This document shows, in pieces, positions 39,440-47,009 of a DNA stretch of 64,000 nt. The notes under the pieces were generated by a model. The model had not been told where the DNA came from. It did not search any database and was given only the letters and a program-made list of their open reading frames with translations. A program made the translations under genes and the position numbers. Source of the DNA: Apostichopus japonicus (lineage: Eukaryota; Echinodermata; Holothuroidea; Aspidochirotida; Stichopodidae); NCBI RefSeq assembly GCF_037975245.1, contig NC_092569.1:25164668-25228667 (forward strand), written 5' to 3'. Each line of letters opens with the position of its first letter. Position 1 is the first letter of the stretch.

Positions 39440-41233
39440 ATCGTAATATATATATGCATATATATTGAAAAGCGTTCAATTCCTTCTGGAGAAGTTTCCC
39501 GTGGCAGAATGAATTTTGACTACTCATTGCCTCTATGAGCTTGTCAATTGAATCAGGCAATATTGTTTAGCCGTTACGACTATACGAGGTCACGTGTCTA
39601 AATGACCATATTGACCGATACTACTAGATACAATCAATGCGAATGATTTCCGGTCATCCAAATCTGATTACCACCCCTCTTCAATCCGAGATCTGTGAAC
39701 TCGGACTGACTCAATCAGCCAAATAGTAAAACCGGCCAAGAAACATATATTGAAAATCATAGAATATTCCTTTTTGTATAGATATTTCAATTGTTCAATG
39801 GTACGATTGCGAGGCTACCACAAGAGGTTCAATTTGCAAGAAAATATTTGCAATTCGTGACATATATACAACAGACGTGTTTTAATTCATAAACTTATTG
39901 ATGATATGATTTCAAATGTATACATATAGTTTTGGTGGTTTAAAAACAGTCTATATAGAGTAAAGTCGTGATCGACAATGGTCGTTTTCGAAGTATGGAG
40001 ATTTCAATACGTAGTGGAAGTTGCGCGTGCGTGGGGACTCCCATCGCTGTCTGTTGACCGCATGCACGGCCTTCAAGAAAACTGCTAAAAATGTTGTCTC
40101 TTTGAACAAATGTATTGTAATTTATTTCATGTAACTGTCTTTTGCAATGGTGCATTTGAACAACTGTTGTTGATATTGGCGCTGTATAGTTGTGGAGTGT
40201 TAGCTCAGTGGTTAACGCCGGTGCCTTCCAATCATAATGTCCCCGGATCGATTCACTCCAAGATTAATGCACGTCGTCCAGCTACAGAGTTGTTGACAGT
40301 TGGCAGTTCATAATCACGGACGTTAAATATGAATGTCAGAGACTGACTTCGGTCAGCTTGCGGCTTTGATGAGCCAATGAGGACTCTTCGCGAGTTCTTG
40401 CTTGCAGGAGGATCTAAAATACATACAATACATACGTACATAAATGTTTTCTGGTTGATTGTATGGGTGAGATGCGGTGGGGTGGGCATGCGCAGTGAGT
40501 TTATTGTATCAATTAATGGCACGGACGACGAATTATTCTGTACCCACCCTAATTGTTCATTACGAGGGACCGCTGGTGTCTCATCAAGGCTCGAGGTATA
40601 TAATACATCTAATGTCAAATCATACTTTTAATAAAACTAAATACCTGCTCTGAGATGCTTTTCAAAGTATCATGGAATGTACAATACTCTGTGTTTGGAG
40701 GAGGAGGAGGAGGAGGAGGAGGCGATGGGTATTTCCTACTACAGAGCAGTAACTTTTGGAAGCTAACTGCGATTGAAAAAGGATACAACCATGCAGAGAA
40801 CTATACGACGTAATTAAGAATAATTACAACAGGGCCTATACATTAAGATAACAAATATTTCATAAAGCATACTGCTGTGCCCTATACTTACGTATAGCTT
40901 TTAATATTCTATACCTTATTTTCAAAGAAACAAAAGTTTAAAATAAAGCTAATAGGTAACACGTGACTTACTTTGAACACAGAGTAGCGGAAAATCTGTA
41001 CAGCAATCCGATGATGCCGAACGAAGACAAAAATCGTCACAGTAACAAACCGCGATACCGAATTCAGAATTGGAAATGGGGACATAGCAGTTATCATCCC
41101 TGCCAGAGCAACATCCGATGTTACGACAGTGGGGAGCATCGACAGTTGGCGGTGCCGCTGATATCATCGTAGGGAGACAAATAGATAAAATAAGGCCCAT
41201 CATCGCGGCGAGATACACATCCATGATGACCAT
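15077..41233 (-). CDS. ENDOU: Secreted EndoU-family endoribonuclease with N-terminal somatomedin-B-like domain (five exons)
   Basis: Coding exons are 41233-40972, 32505-32370, 30784-30582, 20672-20452 and 15317-15077. Every intron is GT-AG and the phases (1, 2, 1, 0) fit across all joins, giving about 353 residues. Residues 1 to about 26 form a signal peptide. About 37 to 86 form a cysteine-rich somatomedin-B-like domain ([24 protein letters not shown]). About 88 to 353 form a complete EndoU domain. The EndoU family cleaves RNA at uridines using two histidines and a lysine. Both histidines are visible in exon 4 (FEHVF, GLHNW), and a candidate lysine lies in exon 5 (AIKPRTS). The SMB plus EndoU order matches animal placental protein 11. 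The protein is predicted to be secreted. The last exon has a one-base insertion that breaks the frame. The join of exon 1 rests on phase and domain logic, not on transcripts. Confidence 0.88.
15219..15223 (-). other. Homopolymer insertion causing frameshift in ENDOU exon 5
   Basis: Five A on the plus strand, where four restore an EndoU-like frame from ELAIF through WLFNPDE. It may be an assembly error typical of homopolymers, or a real null allele. Confidence 0.7.
15481..15625. repeat. Minisatellite, four units of 36-37 bp
   Basis: CTCCCTACATGGGGACA starts at 15481, 15518, 15554 and 15590. Each copy is followed by a CGTCCCC(T)AACGACCCAGA block. The 36/37-bp variation comes from one C/T. It lies in ENDOU intron 4, about 165 bp beyond the acceptor of exon 5. 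Confidence 0.92.
15990..16270. repeat. Intron 4 segment with a diverged copy at about 52080-52380
   Basis: Shared ordered blocks are TCAGTTCCTCAGAT.CAACACAA, a CATGTTT..ACAGTG block, and TTAA.ATTAA..T..GCCC followed by AG.AGCTGA.A.CATCATCA. The order is kept over nearly 300 bp, so this is likely a segmental duplicate and not a dispersed repeat. Confidence 0.5.
16501..16591. repeat. (TA)n microsatellite
   Basis: About 90 bp of alternating TA with one ATTA interruption, in ENDOU intron 4. Confidence 0.95.
16600..20270. other. ENDOU intron 4, interior
   Basis: No exon or mobile-element coding region is recognised. It contains G or C runs near 17493, 18219-18243, 19170 and 19933, and otherwise AT-rich sequence. 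Confidence 0.4.
20279..20355. repeat. (TA)n microsatellite followed by GAGG-rich run
   Basis: About 77 bp of pure TA followed at 20366-20394 by a GAGAGGGAGGGAGG purine run, just beyond the exon 4 donor of ENDOU. Confidence 0.95.
20452..20672 (-). CDS. ENDOU: ENDOU exon 4: catalytic histidines
   Basis: The acceptor is TTATTTTCAG (AG at 20673-20674) and the donor is GTG/GTAAGT at 20451. It encodes [34 protein letters not shown] and DYHGYTGLS. The H of FEHVF and the H of GLHNW align with the two catalytic histidines of XendoU. The exon is 221 bp and ends in phase 0. A (TA)n run of about 77 bp sits some 100 bp inside the following intron. Confidence 0.93.
20452..21870. repeat. Segmental duplicate partner A (exon 4 plus adjacent intron 3)
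   Basis: The segment is collinear with 42343-43370. Shared blocks in order are the 3' part of exon 4; TTGTCAAG.ACA and GAAATACTGAATAT; TTTTAATGACGTCA-type; CCTATAGTACT..GAAC; and GGTGAAGGTCGGAATGTCAC with TTTAACGTCCTCTTCCTGA. The last roughly 170 bp are the best conserved. Confidence 0.8.
21900..25480. other. ENDOU intron 3, part without recognised elements
   Basis: No exon or transposon coding is recognised. It contains G and C runs at about 22119-22135 and 22190-22201, a CCAAT-like word in CGTCCAATCAGAGC at about 23046, and a C run at 24300-24315. Confidence 0.4.
25484..25597 (+). mobile_element. SINE body fragment with (TA)n tail
   Basis: AGTTTTTGCACTGTTCTGG followed by ATTTTCC is the same body sequence as the tRNA-headed SINE at 9874-10085, here on the plus strand and without its head. 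It runs into a (TA)n tract with two TATAGGCCTATA interruptions. Confidence 0.6.
25590..26622 (+). mobile_element. 5'-truncated LINE (CR1/L2/jockey-type) with reverse-transcriptase 3' half, frameshifted
   Basis: The reading opens inside the reverse transcriptase. [14 protein letters not shown] is followed by the catalytic YADD box ([11 protein letters not shown]), a KTEILHV segment, a [11 protein letters not shown] segment and [13 protein letters not shown]. The frame breaks near 26160. Similarity resumes in another frame from about 26214 ([14 protein letters not shown]) to 26547 (LLKTHLFQ). The 3' end GCGCTTTGAGGCC..GCGCTCTATAAAT is the familiar stem-forming end of CR1/L2-like elements. It lies in ENDOU intron 3, same strand as the window, and cannot be active. 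Confidence 0.85.
26622..26668. repeat. (TA)n microsatellite at LINE 3' end
   Basis: About 46 bp of TA directly abutting the LINE 3' end. A second TA run abuts its truncated 5' end. Confidence 0.95.
26670..27590. other. ENDOU intron 3 between two LINE relics
   Basis: No gene is recognised. A GGGGAGGGGACGGGG-type purine-rich patch lies at 27155-27230. The 138-codon plus frame at 27042-27458 runs through it and has no family features. Confidence 0.4.
27598..28464 (-). mobile_element. LINE relic, reverse-transcriptase C-terminal part and 3' tail (family 2)
   Basis: Read on the minus strand from 28464, it gives [19 protein letters not shown], then [20 protein letters not shown], then [14 protein letters not shown] and APREHT. 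These are the post-catalytic segments of a jockey/CR1-type reverse transcriptase. Frames are broken in several places. The 3' region (GGGAGTCTTCCACATTGTTA and AAACAAATAAAGAAAAATA) matches that of the plus-strand relic at 56134-57085. (TA)n and (GT)n runs at 27727-27760 interrupt the tail. Confidence 0.8.
28848..29291. mobile_element. Possible DNA-transposon MITE with 11-bp perfect inverted ends
   Basis: AGTGAGGGCGC at 28848-28858 and GCGCCCTCACT at 29281-29291 are perfect inverted copies 444 bp apart end to end. No target duplication is evident, and the arms do not extend further. Confidence 0.35.
29765..29910. repeat. Recent tandem duplication, 2 x 73 bp
   Basis: ACTTTATACCGGCATTAATT starts at 29765 and at 29838. 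The two 73-bp units differ at only two or three positions, so the duplication is young. Confidence 0.92.
30414..30557. repeat. Inverted repeat, arms about 42 bp, loop about 60 bp
   Basis: The left arm (30414-30455) and right arm (30515-30557) pair through GCCGATACTCATA, TGTACAG.AACTATACTGTT and CAT.TCC. A second, smaller GTAACAC/GTGTTAC pair lies inside. The right arm ends about 24 bp from the exon 3 splice donor of ENDOU, so the RNA hairpin would form at the start of intron 3. Confidence 0.8.
30582..30784 (-). CDS. ENDOU: ENDOU exon 3: EndoU domain, middle
   Basis: The acceptor is TTTGAAAAG after a poly-T tract (30785-30810 on the plus strand is nearly all A). The donor is GATGCAG/GTGAGA at 30581. 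It encodes [19 protein letters not shown], then a [12 protein letters not shown] segment and the acidic helix [11 protein letters not shown]. These match the EndoU phrase LF..V.E..L....TY..F..L.DNY....G..E. The exon is 203 bp, phase 2 to phase 1. Confidence 0.9.
31776..32075. mobile_element. hAT MITE, 300 bp, with perfect TIRs and 8-bp target duplication
   Basis: The ends are CAGGCGCGTAGCCA and its exact reverse complement TGGCTACGCGCCTG. TGTAGATC flanks both sides (31768-31775 and 32076-32083). The interior contains a TCTTGTAC..TTCGCGCCAACTTATGG block and GGCGCTACGCTTA, shared with the 3' end of the large hAT relic that ends at 49219. Internal G and C runs follow and face the ends. It lies in ENDOU intron 2. 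Confidence 0.93.
32370..32505 (-). CDS. ENDOU: ENDOU exon 2: start of EndoU domain
   Basis: The acceptor is a pyrimidine tract ending TTTAG at 32506 and the donor is AAG/GTATGA at 32369. The 136-bp exon reads [19 protein letters not shown] and then [10 protein letters not shown]. This matches the start of EndoU domains, where a LW..D.NR phrase is followed by a Y...LQ phrase. It enters in phase 1 and leaves in phase 2, fitting its neighbours. Confidence 0.88.
33314..33682. mobile_element. hAT MITE, 369 bp, with 8-bp target duplication GTATATAT
   Basis: The left end CAAGGGCGTAGGAA and right end TTCCTACGCCACTG are inverted copies with two mismatches. GTATATAT is repeated at 33306-33313 and 33683-33690. 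The interior has two copies of a CACCAAATTGCATCT.AGGC block. It lies in ENDOU intron 1. Confidence 0.9.
33704..34111. mobile_element. hAT (Charlie-like) MITE, 408 bp, with 8-bp target duplication ATATAGAC
   Basis: The left end CAGGGATTCCCTAACT and right end AGTTAGTGAAACCCTG are inverted copies. ATATAGAC is repeated at 33696-33703 and 34112-34119. Subterminal CACGAACCCC and GGGGGTTCATGCACCC blocks are also inverted. It sits 21 bp from the end of the preceding MITE. Confidence 0.92.
34545..34626 (+). mobile_element. Possible LINE 3' end with (AAAT)n tail
   Basis: A short block (AGATTAGCCTCGGCTAACCG, then TTACCCTCTC) ends in AAAATAAAAGTTG and (AAAT)n. This is the look of a truncated non-LTR element tail. 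There is no coding part, so the family is not assignable. Confidence 0.35.
34630..36830. other. ENDOU intron 1, part without recognised elements
   Basis: No exon or element is recognised. It contains a G run at about 36199-36213 and a C run at 36379-36391. Confidence 0.4.
37007..38330. repeat. Tandem duplication, two units of about 640-690 bp
   Basis: ATCTAGAAAAATGCCGAAAT occurs at 37007 and 37647. The following about 600 bp are collinear: CATAAATGTTGGTAATAAAT; CTACCACCGTTAGTG; GAGACAAGTGGTGTAATATT; TAGCGTAGATATCACTCAC; and CCCAAGAGAACTT. Indels include the G-rich run and an insertion near 37935-37965 in the second copy. The 106-codon frame at 37288-37608 lies inside one copy, has a shifted counterpart in the other, and resembles no family. 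Confidence 0.9.
38568..38880 (+). mobile_element. tRNA-derived SINE (Leu/Ser-like head) with (ATT)n tail
   Basis: The head has an A box (TAGCCGAGTGGATAAAGGC), a long variable-arm region (TTAGCAATCGGGAGGTTCGG) and a B box in a perfect T-stem (GGGTTCGATTCCC). The class-II layout points to a Leu or Ser tRNA ancestor. About 220 bp of unrelated body follow (TGGGTTTTTCATCC, GGGCGTCTCTCACATT, GCTTAAGCGTCGTAAAAC). The tail is ATTATTATTATTA. The acceptor stem is imperfect, so it is a SINE rather than a tRNA gene. It lies in ENDOU intron 1. Confidence 0.8.
39344..39435. repeat. (TA)n microsatellite
   Basis: About 92 bp of uninterrupted TA in ENDOU intron 1. Confidence 0.97.
40195..40445 (+). mobile_element. 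tRNA-derived SINE, second type
   Basis: The head reads GTGTTAGCTCAGTGGTTAA (A box), then CCCGGATCGATTCACTCC (B-box region, slightly eroded). The body follows (AGTTGTTGACAGTTGGCAG, CGGTCAGCTTGCGGC, GATGAGCCAATGAGGAC) and ends in an AAAATACATACAATACATAC tail. It differs in body from the SINE at 38568, though both have CAATGAGG-like words. It lies in ENDOU intron 1. Confidence 0.65.
40695..40722. repeat. (GGA)n microsatellite
   Basis: Eight to nine GGA repeats about 250 bp inside intron 1 from the exon 1 donor. Confidence 0.9.
40972..41233 (-). CDS. ENDOU: ENDOU exon 1: signal peptide and somatomedin-B-like domain
   Basis: The ATG at 41233 has A at -3 and G at +4. A second in-frame ATG at 41224 is possible. 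A hydrophobic core ([13 protein letters not shown]) ends at a small-residue site (ISA/APP). The cysteine pattern C..4..CC..6..C, CYC..3..C..6..CC..6..C, with the words GRDDNC and SDCCTDF, is the SMB type also seen in TINAG proteins. The donor is AAA/GTAAGT at 40971. The reading frame stays open for about 35 codons upstream of the ATG, but that part is AT-rich and probably 5' leader or intron. TTTTCAG directly before the ATG could also be a splice acceptor. Confidence 0.85.
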
Positions 41234-41315
41234 ACTGAAAAGGTATACTTTGATGTGCGACAGAATATAGTGACTACCGAAATGAGAAAACTTGGTAAAA
41301 AATGTATTGTTACAA

Positions 41316-41323
41316 TATTTATA
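41316..41323 (-). promoter_or_regulatory. Candidate TATA box for ENDOU
   Basis: TATAAATA on the minus strand, about 83 bp upstream of the ATG. The spacing allows a start site near 41290 with a short leader. In AT-rich DNA this is weak. If the TTTTCAG next to the ATG is a splice acceptor, the true promoter lies further upstream. Confidence 0.3.
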
Positions 41324-41974
41324 ATATACGAGCAACACCGCGTCTATAACCTGTCAAACAAGGAACAGTAAGCTGAAAATTGGGCGATTTCTGGTCAGTA
41401 TAGTCTTAAACTGCTCTTGTCGAGTTGAAGCTAGCTAGCTAGACAACGAAATTAACGGCAACATCACCTTTGACTTTCCAAACAAAGAATGTGACTTGTT
41501 AAGAATGGTTTACCTTATCTAGGATTAAAGGCTCCTTAAATAGACGAAATTCGATCAAGGTCGAGAGGTGAACCAATGTTTGATCAATATATAGTGATGA
41601 TACTATAATCCTATTGTACCCTTGGTATAGACGATTAACCTTATGAACGACAACGGAAACAGACTGTTCCGTTTGTTCCATCTACCATATTAAGAATAAC
41701 AACCTGTTCGGTTACCCGGTTGATATACTTTAGGCGCACAAATGGCAATTCTTTAAGTGCTGTATCCGTTGATATAATTATGATAGCAAAGATTATGTAT
41801 GTTCGATTGTTGCGGTGTTCACAATGGCTATAGTCGAAGAAACCACATTAGCTTTCCTTTTCCTAAGAACCGCGAAGAAAAAAGATGTATGGGAGATTTT
41901 CCACAATTCAGTCAATTCTATATACCAGGGGTCCTAACAGAAAGGAAGTAACACAGACTACATTGTTTTCTATA

Positions 41975-42302
<328 letters not shown>

Positions 42303-42342
42303 GTTATCATATATGTTTATAAATGGTTATCGTAGGTATATG

Positions 42343-42464
42343 CTTGAGTTCTCCACAGAAGACCTGCTCGAATGCAGAGAAGTCTTTTACAGCGTGTCTT
42401 GAATACCAAGTACACCAGATGGCCTTAATCTCCTCCCGTAAATCTGATTTGCTTGCCACAAATC
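42343..42464 (-). pseudogene. ENDOU exon 4 relic of a second gene copy
   Basis: The minus strand keeps the acceptor (CTTTCAG, AG at 42465-42466) and 122 bp of open exon. It reads LREEIKAIWCTWY and then [10 protein letters not shown], where the catalytic histidine of FEHVF is glutamine. The exon breaks off after CTCAAG, so the second histidine motif and the donor are missing. The intron beyond the acceptor stays collinear with ENDOU intron 3 to about 43370. This is a decayed tandem paralogue. Confidence 0.85.
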
Positions 42465-43370
42465 CTGAAAGAAATCACTGATATGTTTGATTGACAGAGA
42501 AGAACGTAATCATTAAAAAGAAATTATTTTCAATTAAACTGTAAAAGTTTGCGTGAAAAATAGAGAGAAATTTACCAAATCCTCAAACTATGCAAAGTAT
42601 AGATTAAATATAAAAAAAAACCACTATGAGGAATGTACATTAGTATCTTGGTTTAAGTTTTTGATGTGATTTTGATTGATTTATCGTCGTTTGGTGAGAT
42701 GTAAATATTACATGAAGGTTTAAAACAAAACATTCGTTGTCAAGCACATGCACTCATTATGATCTTTTCGTTGAAATACTGAATATAATGTAATAAAGAC
42801 ATTTTATCAAATGAAAAGTGTAATAACTTGTAGAAACTTTAACATCAAAATGTCTATGGTAAAAGCTTTCCGTTGACCACTGATATAATATATGAGTCCT
42901 TTGTGATGAACAACACCGTGAAGACTATATTATCCTCAACAGAAATTAGGTTATATGTGAAAAAAAAAAACGAGTCTGCATCGGATTACTCTTATTTCAG
43001 TTTTAATGACGTCACGGTGAGCTTCCTCTCTTAATCCAAATCTCTAACATGTGTATGATTGTGAGGTAGGCGGCCTATAGTACTCCGAACTGCCATGCAT
43101 TGAAGTGTTATATGTATTACACTCTGACGTTACAAATTCCACAAAATTGAAATATGGACCGTGTGTGATAAATATATTGATTAAGACAACGAAGAAATCA
43201 ATGTTTTTGGGCTTAAATCTGAGAGATAGGTGAAGGTCGGAATGTCACCCTTCATTTAACGTCCTCTTCCTGACATTTTAATTAACTTAGACAGATATAA
43301 CTCCAATCCAGACGATGTGATTAATATATTAAAGCAATATATCGCAATTCACATATCTTAAAGCAGCATA
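42465..43370. repeat. Segmental duplicate partner B (intron 3 of the relic ENDOU copy)
   Basis: Collinear with 20673-21870. The best block (about 43195-43370) matches about 21695-21870 nearly base for base, with GGTGAAGGTCGGAATGTCAC and CAGATATAACTCCAATCCAG in both. The copies lie about 21.5 kb apart in the same orientation. Confidence 0.8.
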
Positions 43371-43399
43371 TTGAAATACTTTAATAATGTACGACCACT

Positions 43400-44140
43400 G
43401 AGCGATATTTACTGGGTCATCCTCAACAACAATGACTAATTAAAACCAACAGATAAAAGAGGTGATGGCCAGACCGTGACATTAAAAATCTCTGCTTGTT
43501 ATTTAGTATAGTCCATGGCAACGTTCTTGCTCTGTTTAATTTGAGCTGTGTACACCACTAGAGTCCTTGACGAGTATGTGTTCCGACTAACGGTTTGTCC
43601 ACATGTTCCTCTCAAATGAAACACTATAGTATTTGTCCTATACAATGACATGGTCACAAAGAGGGCCCTAAGGTTCTTGTCGGGACGTTTGGAGGTGAAT
43701 TTGTAGTATTCCCGCAAATCATATATTTAGTCTCAGTCCGTGTCCCATGCACTGGTCTTCAAAGTCTGTTCACGTGCATGAACTAGATAATTGCAGGGAA
43801 GGAAGTTCCCCCTCCCAAATATACCTCGCTTAGTACCGCTAGTTTTATCGAATGGATGCGAAATATGCCTCAATTTGTGGTAAGGACATATGCAACTAAT
43901 CCTCTCAACGTTCGCTTACCGTAAATTCTCGGTGTGGTTTAAATGTACAATGTACACTGCCATGAATGGTATAACGAAGAATTACGTGTACCAGTGAGAA
44001 CTATACACGGGTGGTGGTATCCAGGGTTTACCCGATATATATTACTCGATATATATACTTATATATGTTACAGAGAGTTACACGGAAGGAGTGTTCGTTT
44101 ATATACGACAGTCAATATAGCAAAAGGTTCACTCTTCTAA
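43400..44140. other. Stretch upstream of the ENDOU relic without recognised gene
   Basis: A faint match of about 30 bp (GAGGTGATGGCCAGACCGTG at 43459 against GAGATGACGGCCAGAGCTTG at 30074) hints that the duplicated segment extends toward the exon 3 side, but no exon 3 copy is seen. Confidence 0.35.
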
Positions 44141-44143
44141 TCA

Positions 44144-44260
44144 GTGGCGTAACAGTCCCCACCCCCTACAAATGTCAGAAAAACGTGTTTAGAAATACTG
44201 AATGTATGCCCCTTAGAAATGCATCCCCGCACCCGCCCCCCCCCCAAAAAAAAAACAAAA
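44144..44260 (+). mobile_element. Possible hAT terminus
   Basis: CAGTGGCGTAACAGTCCCCA at 44144 has the form of the hAT ends in this window (CAG.GGCGTA). It is followed by C-rich sequence that ends in an A run at about 44253. No matching second end is found. Confidence 0.3.
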
Positions 44261-44622
44261 AAAAAGTCTATAGCTATACGGCGCCCTTCTTCTAAATTCA
44301 CGTAATTTCCGATTGATTCAACCACTCACCGTCGTATACAGTATTTCAGAGATTACTTGATAGTGTTTGTCTCTCCGTCCCTTCGTCCCTCCGTCCCTTC
44401 TTTTTTATTTTCCCGTTTTATTTTTTTTTTATCGGTGGTATTGGCTTTTGAGCGACATAATGTTTACCTCCCAAAACAAGGAGAAGGGTATGGCATCGGA
44501 AAATGCAGAACAGCAAGTCCAACCCTGACTAAACACGTGTACACAGTGTTCGAAAACGGAGATCAACTATGCATAGTTGATCATGACTAAGCCCCCCCCC
44601 CCTGTATAAACACCGTATCGCA

Positions 44623-44772
44623 CATCACAGGATTCATCACAGGATTCATCACAGGATTCATCCCAGGATTCATCCCAGGATTCATCCGAGGATTCATCCC
44701 AGGATTCATCACAGGATTCATCCCAGCATTCATCCCAGGATTCAGATTTATCACCAGATTCATCACCGGATT
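44623..44772. repeat. 12-bp minisatellite (CAGGATTCATCA/C)
   Basis: About a dozen units of CAGGATTCATCA or CAGGATTCATCC, with small variations toward the right end (CAGCATTCATCC, CAGATTCATCAC). Confidence 0.92.
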
Positions 44773-45309
44773 GAAACGGTCACTGCACGCGTTTGTCTGA
44801 TGAATCTGTATAGCGCCATATTAACTACCGTTGTAGAACAACGAGTTTAATAAATTATTGGTAAAAATTAAAAAAACTTTCTGTTAGCTTGTTTGTTTTG
44901 TACTAGTCTACCGTCAACATTTCGCGAGGCTAGTGCAAGGGCTAGTGTATAACCATTGATGTCTTGTTTTACCTCCATGGTGAAACTAACTGTTTCACTG
45001 TCGGTTATCGGTATATATTTTAGTATCATTAAATGCAACGTGCAAAGCTGTAACCCATTATGAACTGGCATGCAACTACCAGCAAGTCAGCTCCTAGGCT
45101 AAATAATTTTTATCATTAATGGTTACAAACAAGTTTTGAAATGCAAAAGAAGCCATCTCTGAAGTTATCCAAGCGTAATAAACAGTGGTCTTGCCTGGCA
45201 ATGCAATTTGTGTAGGCCTACACAAGAGTGATAAGCATCAAGCTTTACAGCTGGAAGTGCGAACTCCAGTATCAACTTTCTGCTGTCAACCAGAAGTTGT
45301 GGCCCAAAT

Positions 45310-45736
45310 CAGCGACGTAGCCATGAATTTGAAAGGGGGGGGGGAGCACTATTTTTGCGATTGATATGGTGGAGGTGTCCCCCTCCCCTTTGAGATATTT
45401 TTGAACAATTGAAGGTCCTTAGATGCGATCAGGTGCAATGTTTTGCCAGTTTCATCATTATCATATATGATATCATATTATTAGCAGATTTTATTTCCTG
45501 TTTGAATTCTTTTACATGTTCTTTTACATAATATATCAGAAAGACAAACATAGTGCTCTTTTACAATTTTTCCAATAGGATGATTCTTGTTTATTGTCCA
45601 TTGTCTGGACTTATATACATTTGACAAACTTAACTGATGAACAATATAAACTTTCATATTTTGTAAGACAGCCAGATGTGCACAATGTTTTCCAGGGGGC
45701 ACATATCTCCCTGGCCCCCTCTTTGCTTCGCCACTG
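45310..45736. mobile_element. Probable hAT MITE, degenerate
   Basis: The left end CAGCGACGTAGCCA and right end TTGCTTCGCCACTG are inverted with about 10 of 14 matches. G-rich and C-rich subterminal runs mirror each other (GGGGGGGG, GGCCCCCT). No target duplication survives. Confidence 0.4.
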
Positions 45737-45737
45737 T

Positions 45738-46065
45738 GTTCAACTCCTGAACGCTAGTGCTCAACTTCTGAACGTTGGTGTATTATATCCAAACGTCTAA
45801 TGCTCTATTTCTGAGAATAAAACACGGGATGTTCCGAAATAGAACATTAAGCGTTCAGAATTTGAACAATTGGCGTTCAGAAATTGAACACTATAGGCGT
45901 CCGAAGTTGAAGGCGTTGAAATACGGTAAGGTGTTCAAATAAGCGTCCAGGCGTTCCAAAATGAAGCAATAACTTAGTGTTCGAATAAGCGTCCGGGCGT
46001 TTAAAAAATAGAGAAATGTGTTCAGAATCTTAACACTAGCGTTCAAAATATGAATTGAACACCAA
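45738..46065. repeat. Degenerate repeat of a GTTCA..TTCTGAACGC motif in both orientations
   Basis: Words such as TGTTCAACTCCTGAACGC, CTCAACTTCTGAACG, GCGTTCAGAATTTGAACA, GCGTTCAGAAATTGAACAC and GTGTTCGAATAAGCGTCC recur about ten times within 330 bp, some direct and some inverted. No coding sense is seen. Confidence 0.7.
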
Positions 46066-46374
46066 GACGCGTACATGTTACATTTAACGCCTGAATTTGC
46101 AGTTAATAAGTCCGCACTATTGCTACTTTCCGGACGATTTGAGACTCGGAAAGGCATAAAACGCCGTTTTGGGATTTTCTTCTAAGAACTGAATTGGTTT
46201 CATGGGCGTCAATCCGGGGGGGGGGTGGGACGGGGGGACACGTCCCCCACATTTCGATGGATGGGGGAAACAATATCAAATGACCCCCACACACATTTGG
46301 AAAAAGAGTAGTGTCGTGGCTCTATTTGGTTACGGCTTACACATCTTAGGATTCATATCCTCGAATATCACTCA

Positions 46375-46746
46375 ATGTTGCTGAATGGAGAATTCCACCC
46401 AGATCTCGTGAGTTGGTACCCTGAGCTCTCCAATAATCTTAAGCTTAGTCTGCCTTTCTTGCGAGGCCAGTTCCATTCGTCGTCGGTTGAAGGGTATATA
46501 CAAATATTCAAGTCGATGAATCCAGCGGCACGGGCTATGTTTGGTGAAGTCGAAGCTCTCTTGCGGTTGCTCCTCGTCTCCTCCGTCAGTTCGACGGAAG
46601 CCAAGAGATCTTTTAGGGCTCTGAGGCGTTTGAAGACAAGGCTTCGGAGTTCCATGACTCTACAGAGGCTGAACCATGTGATCGTGTTCCATATTCACCG
46701 CGCATGGACGTCGTTAGAGGGGGTATGGGGGTGTCTCACCCCCTAA
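46375..46746 (+). pseudogene. hAT transposase C-terminal (dimerisation) region, truncated
   Basis: 123 codons with LVSWYPELSNNLKLSLPF, then FGEVEALLRLLLVSSVSS, then KRSFRALRRLKTRLRSSMT and LNHVIVFHIHR. This is the hAT C-terminal dimerisation region found in ZMYM1/TTF-type transposases (pattern S..AERSFS.LRRLKT.LRSTM...RL..L...H.H). The zinc finger and RNase-H-like catalytic core upstream are missing, because the element's left end is only about 170 bp away. A stop follows at 46744-46746. Confidence 0.8.
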
Positions 46747-47009
46747 ACTTGGTAAAGCTGACGCTAGTTAGAAAATTGGAGAGCGACAGTCGGAATTTAC
46801 GACTGTCGCACTCTAGTTTATCTATTCATTTATCCCTGTGATTGTGCATGACCTAACATTTTTTAAAAATTTCGTTCAAAATTGACCTGTTATATTTACC
46901 ACGTTTTCCTTGCCACTTTTGGAAATTGTATCCGGCGATTCTTATACTCCACCGTACAAAACTTCGTATGATTTTGAATACTACAAAAAATGCCTAATAG
47001 AACTACCGT

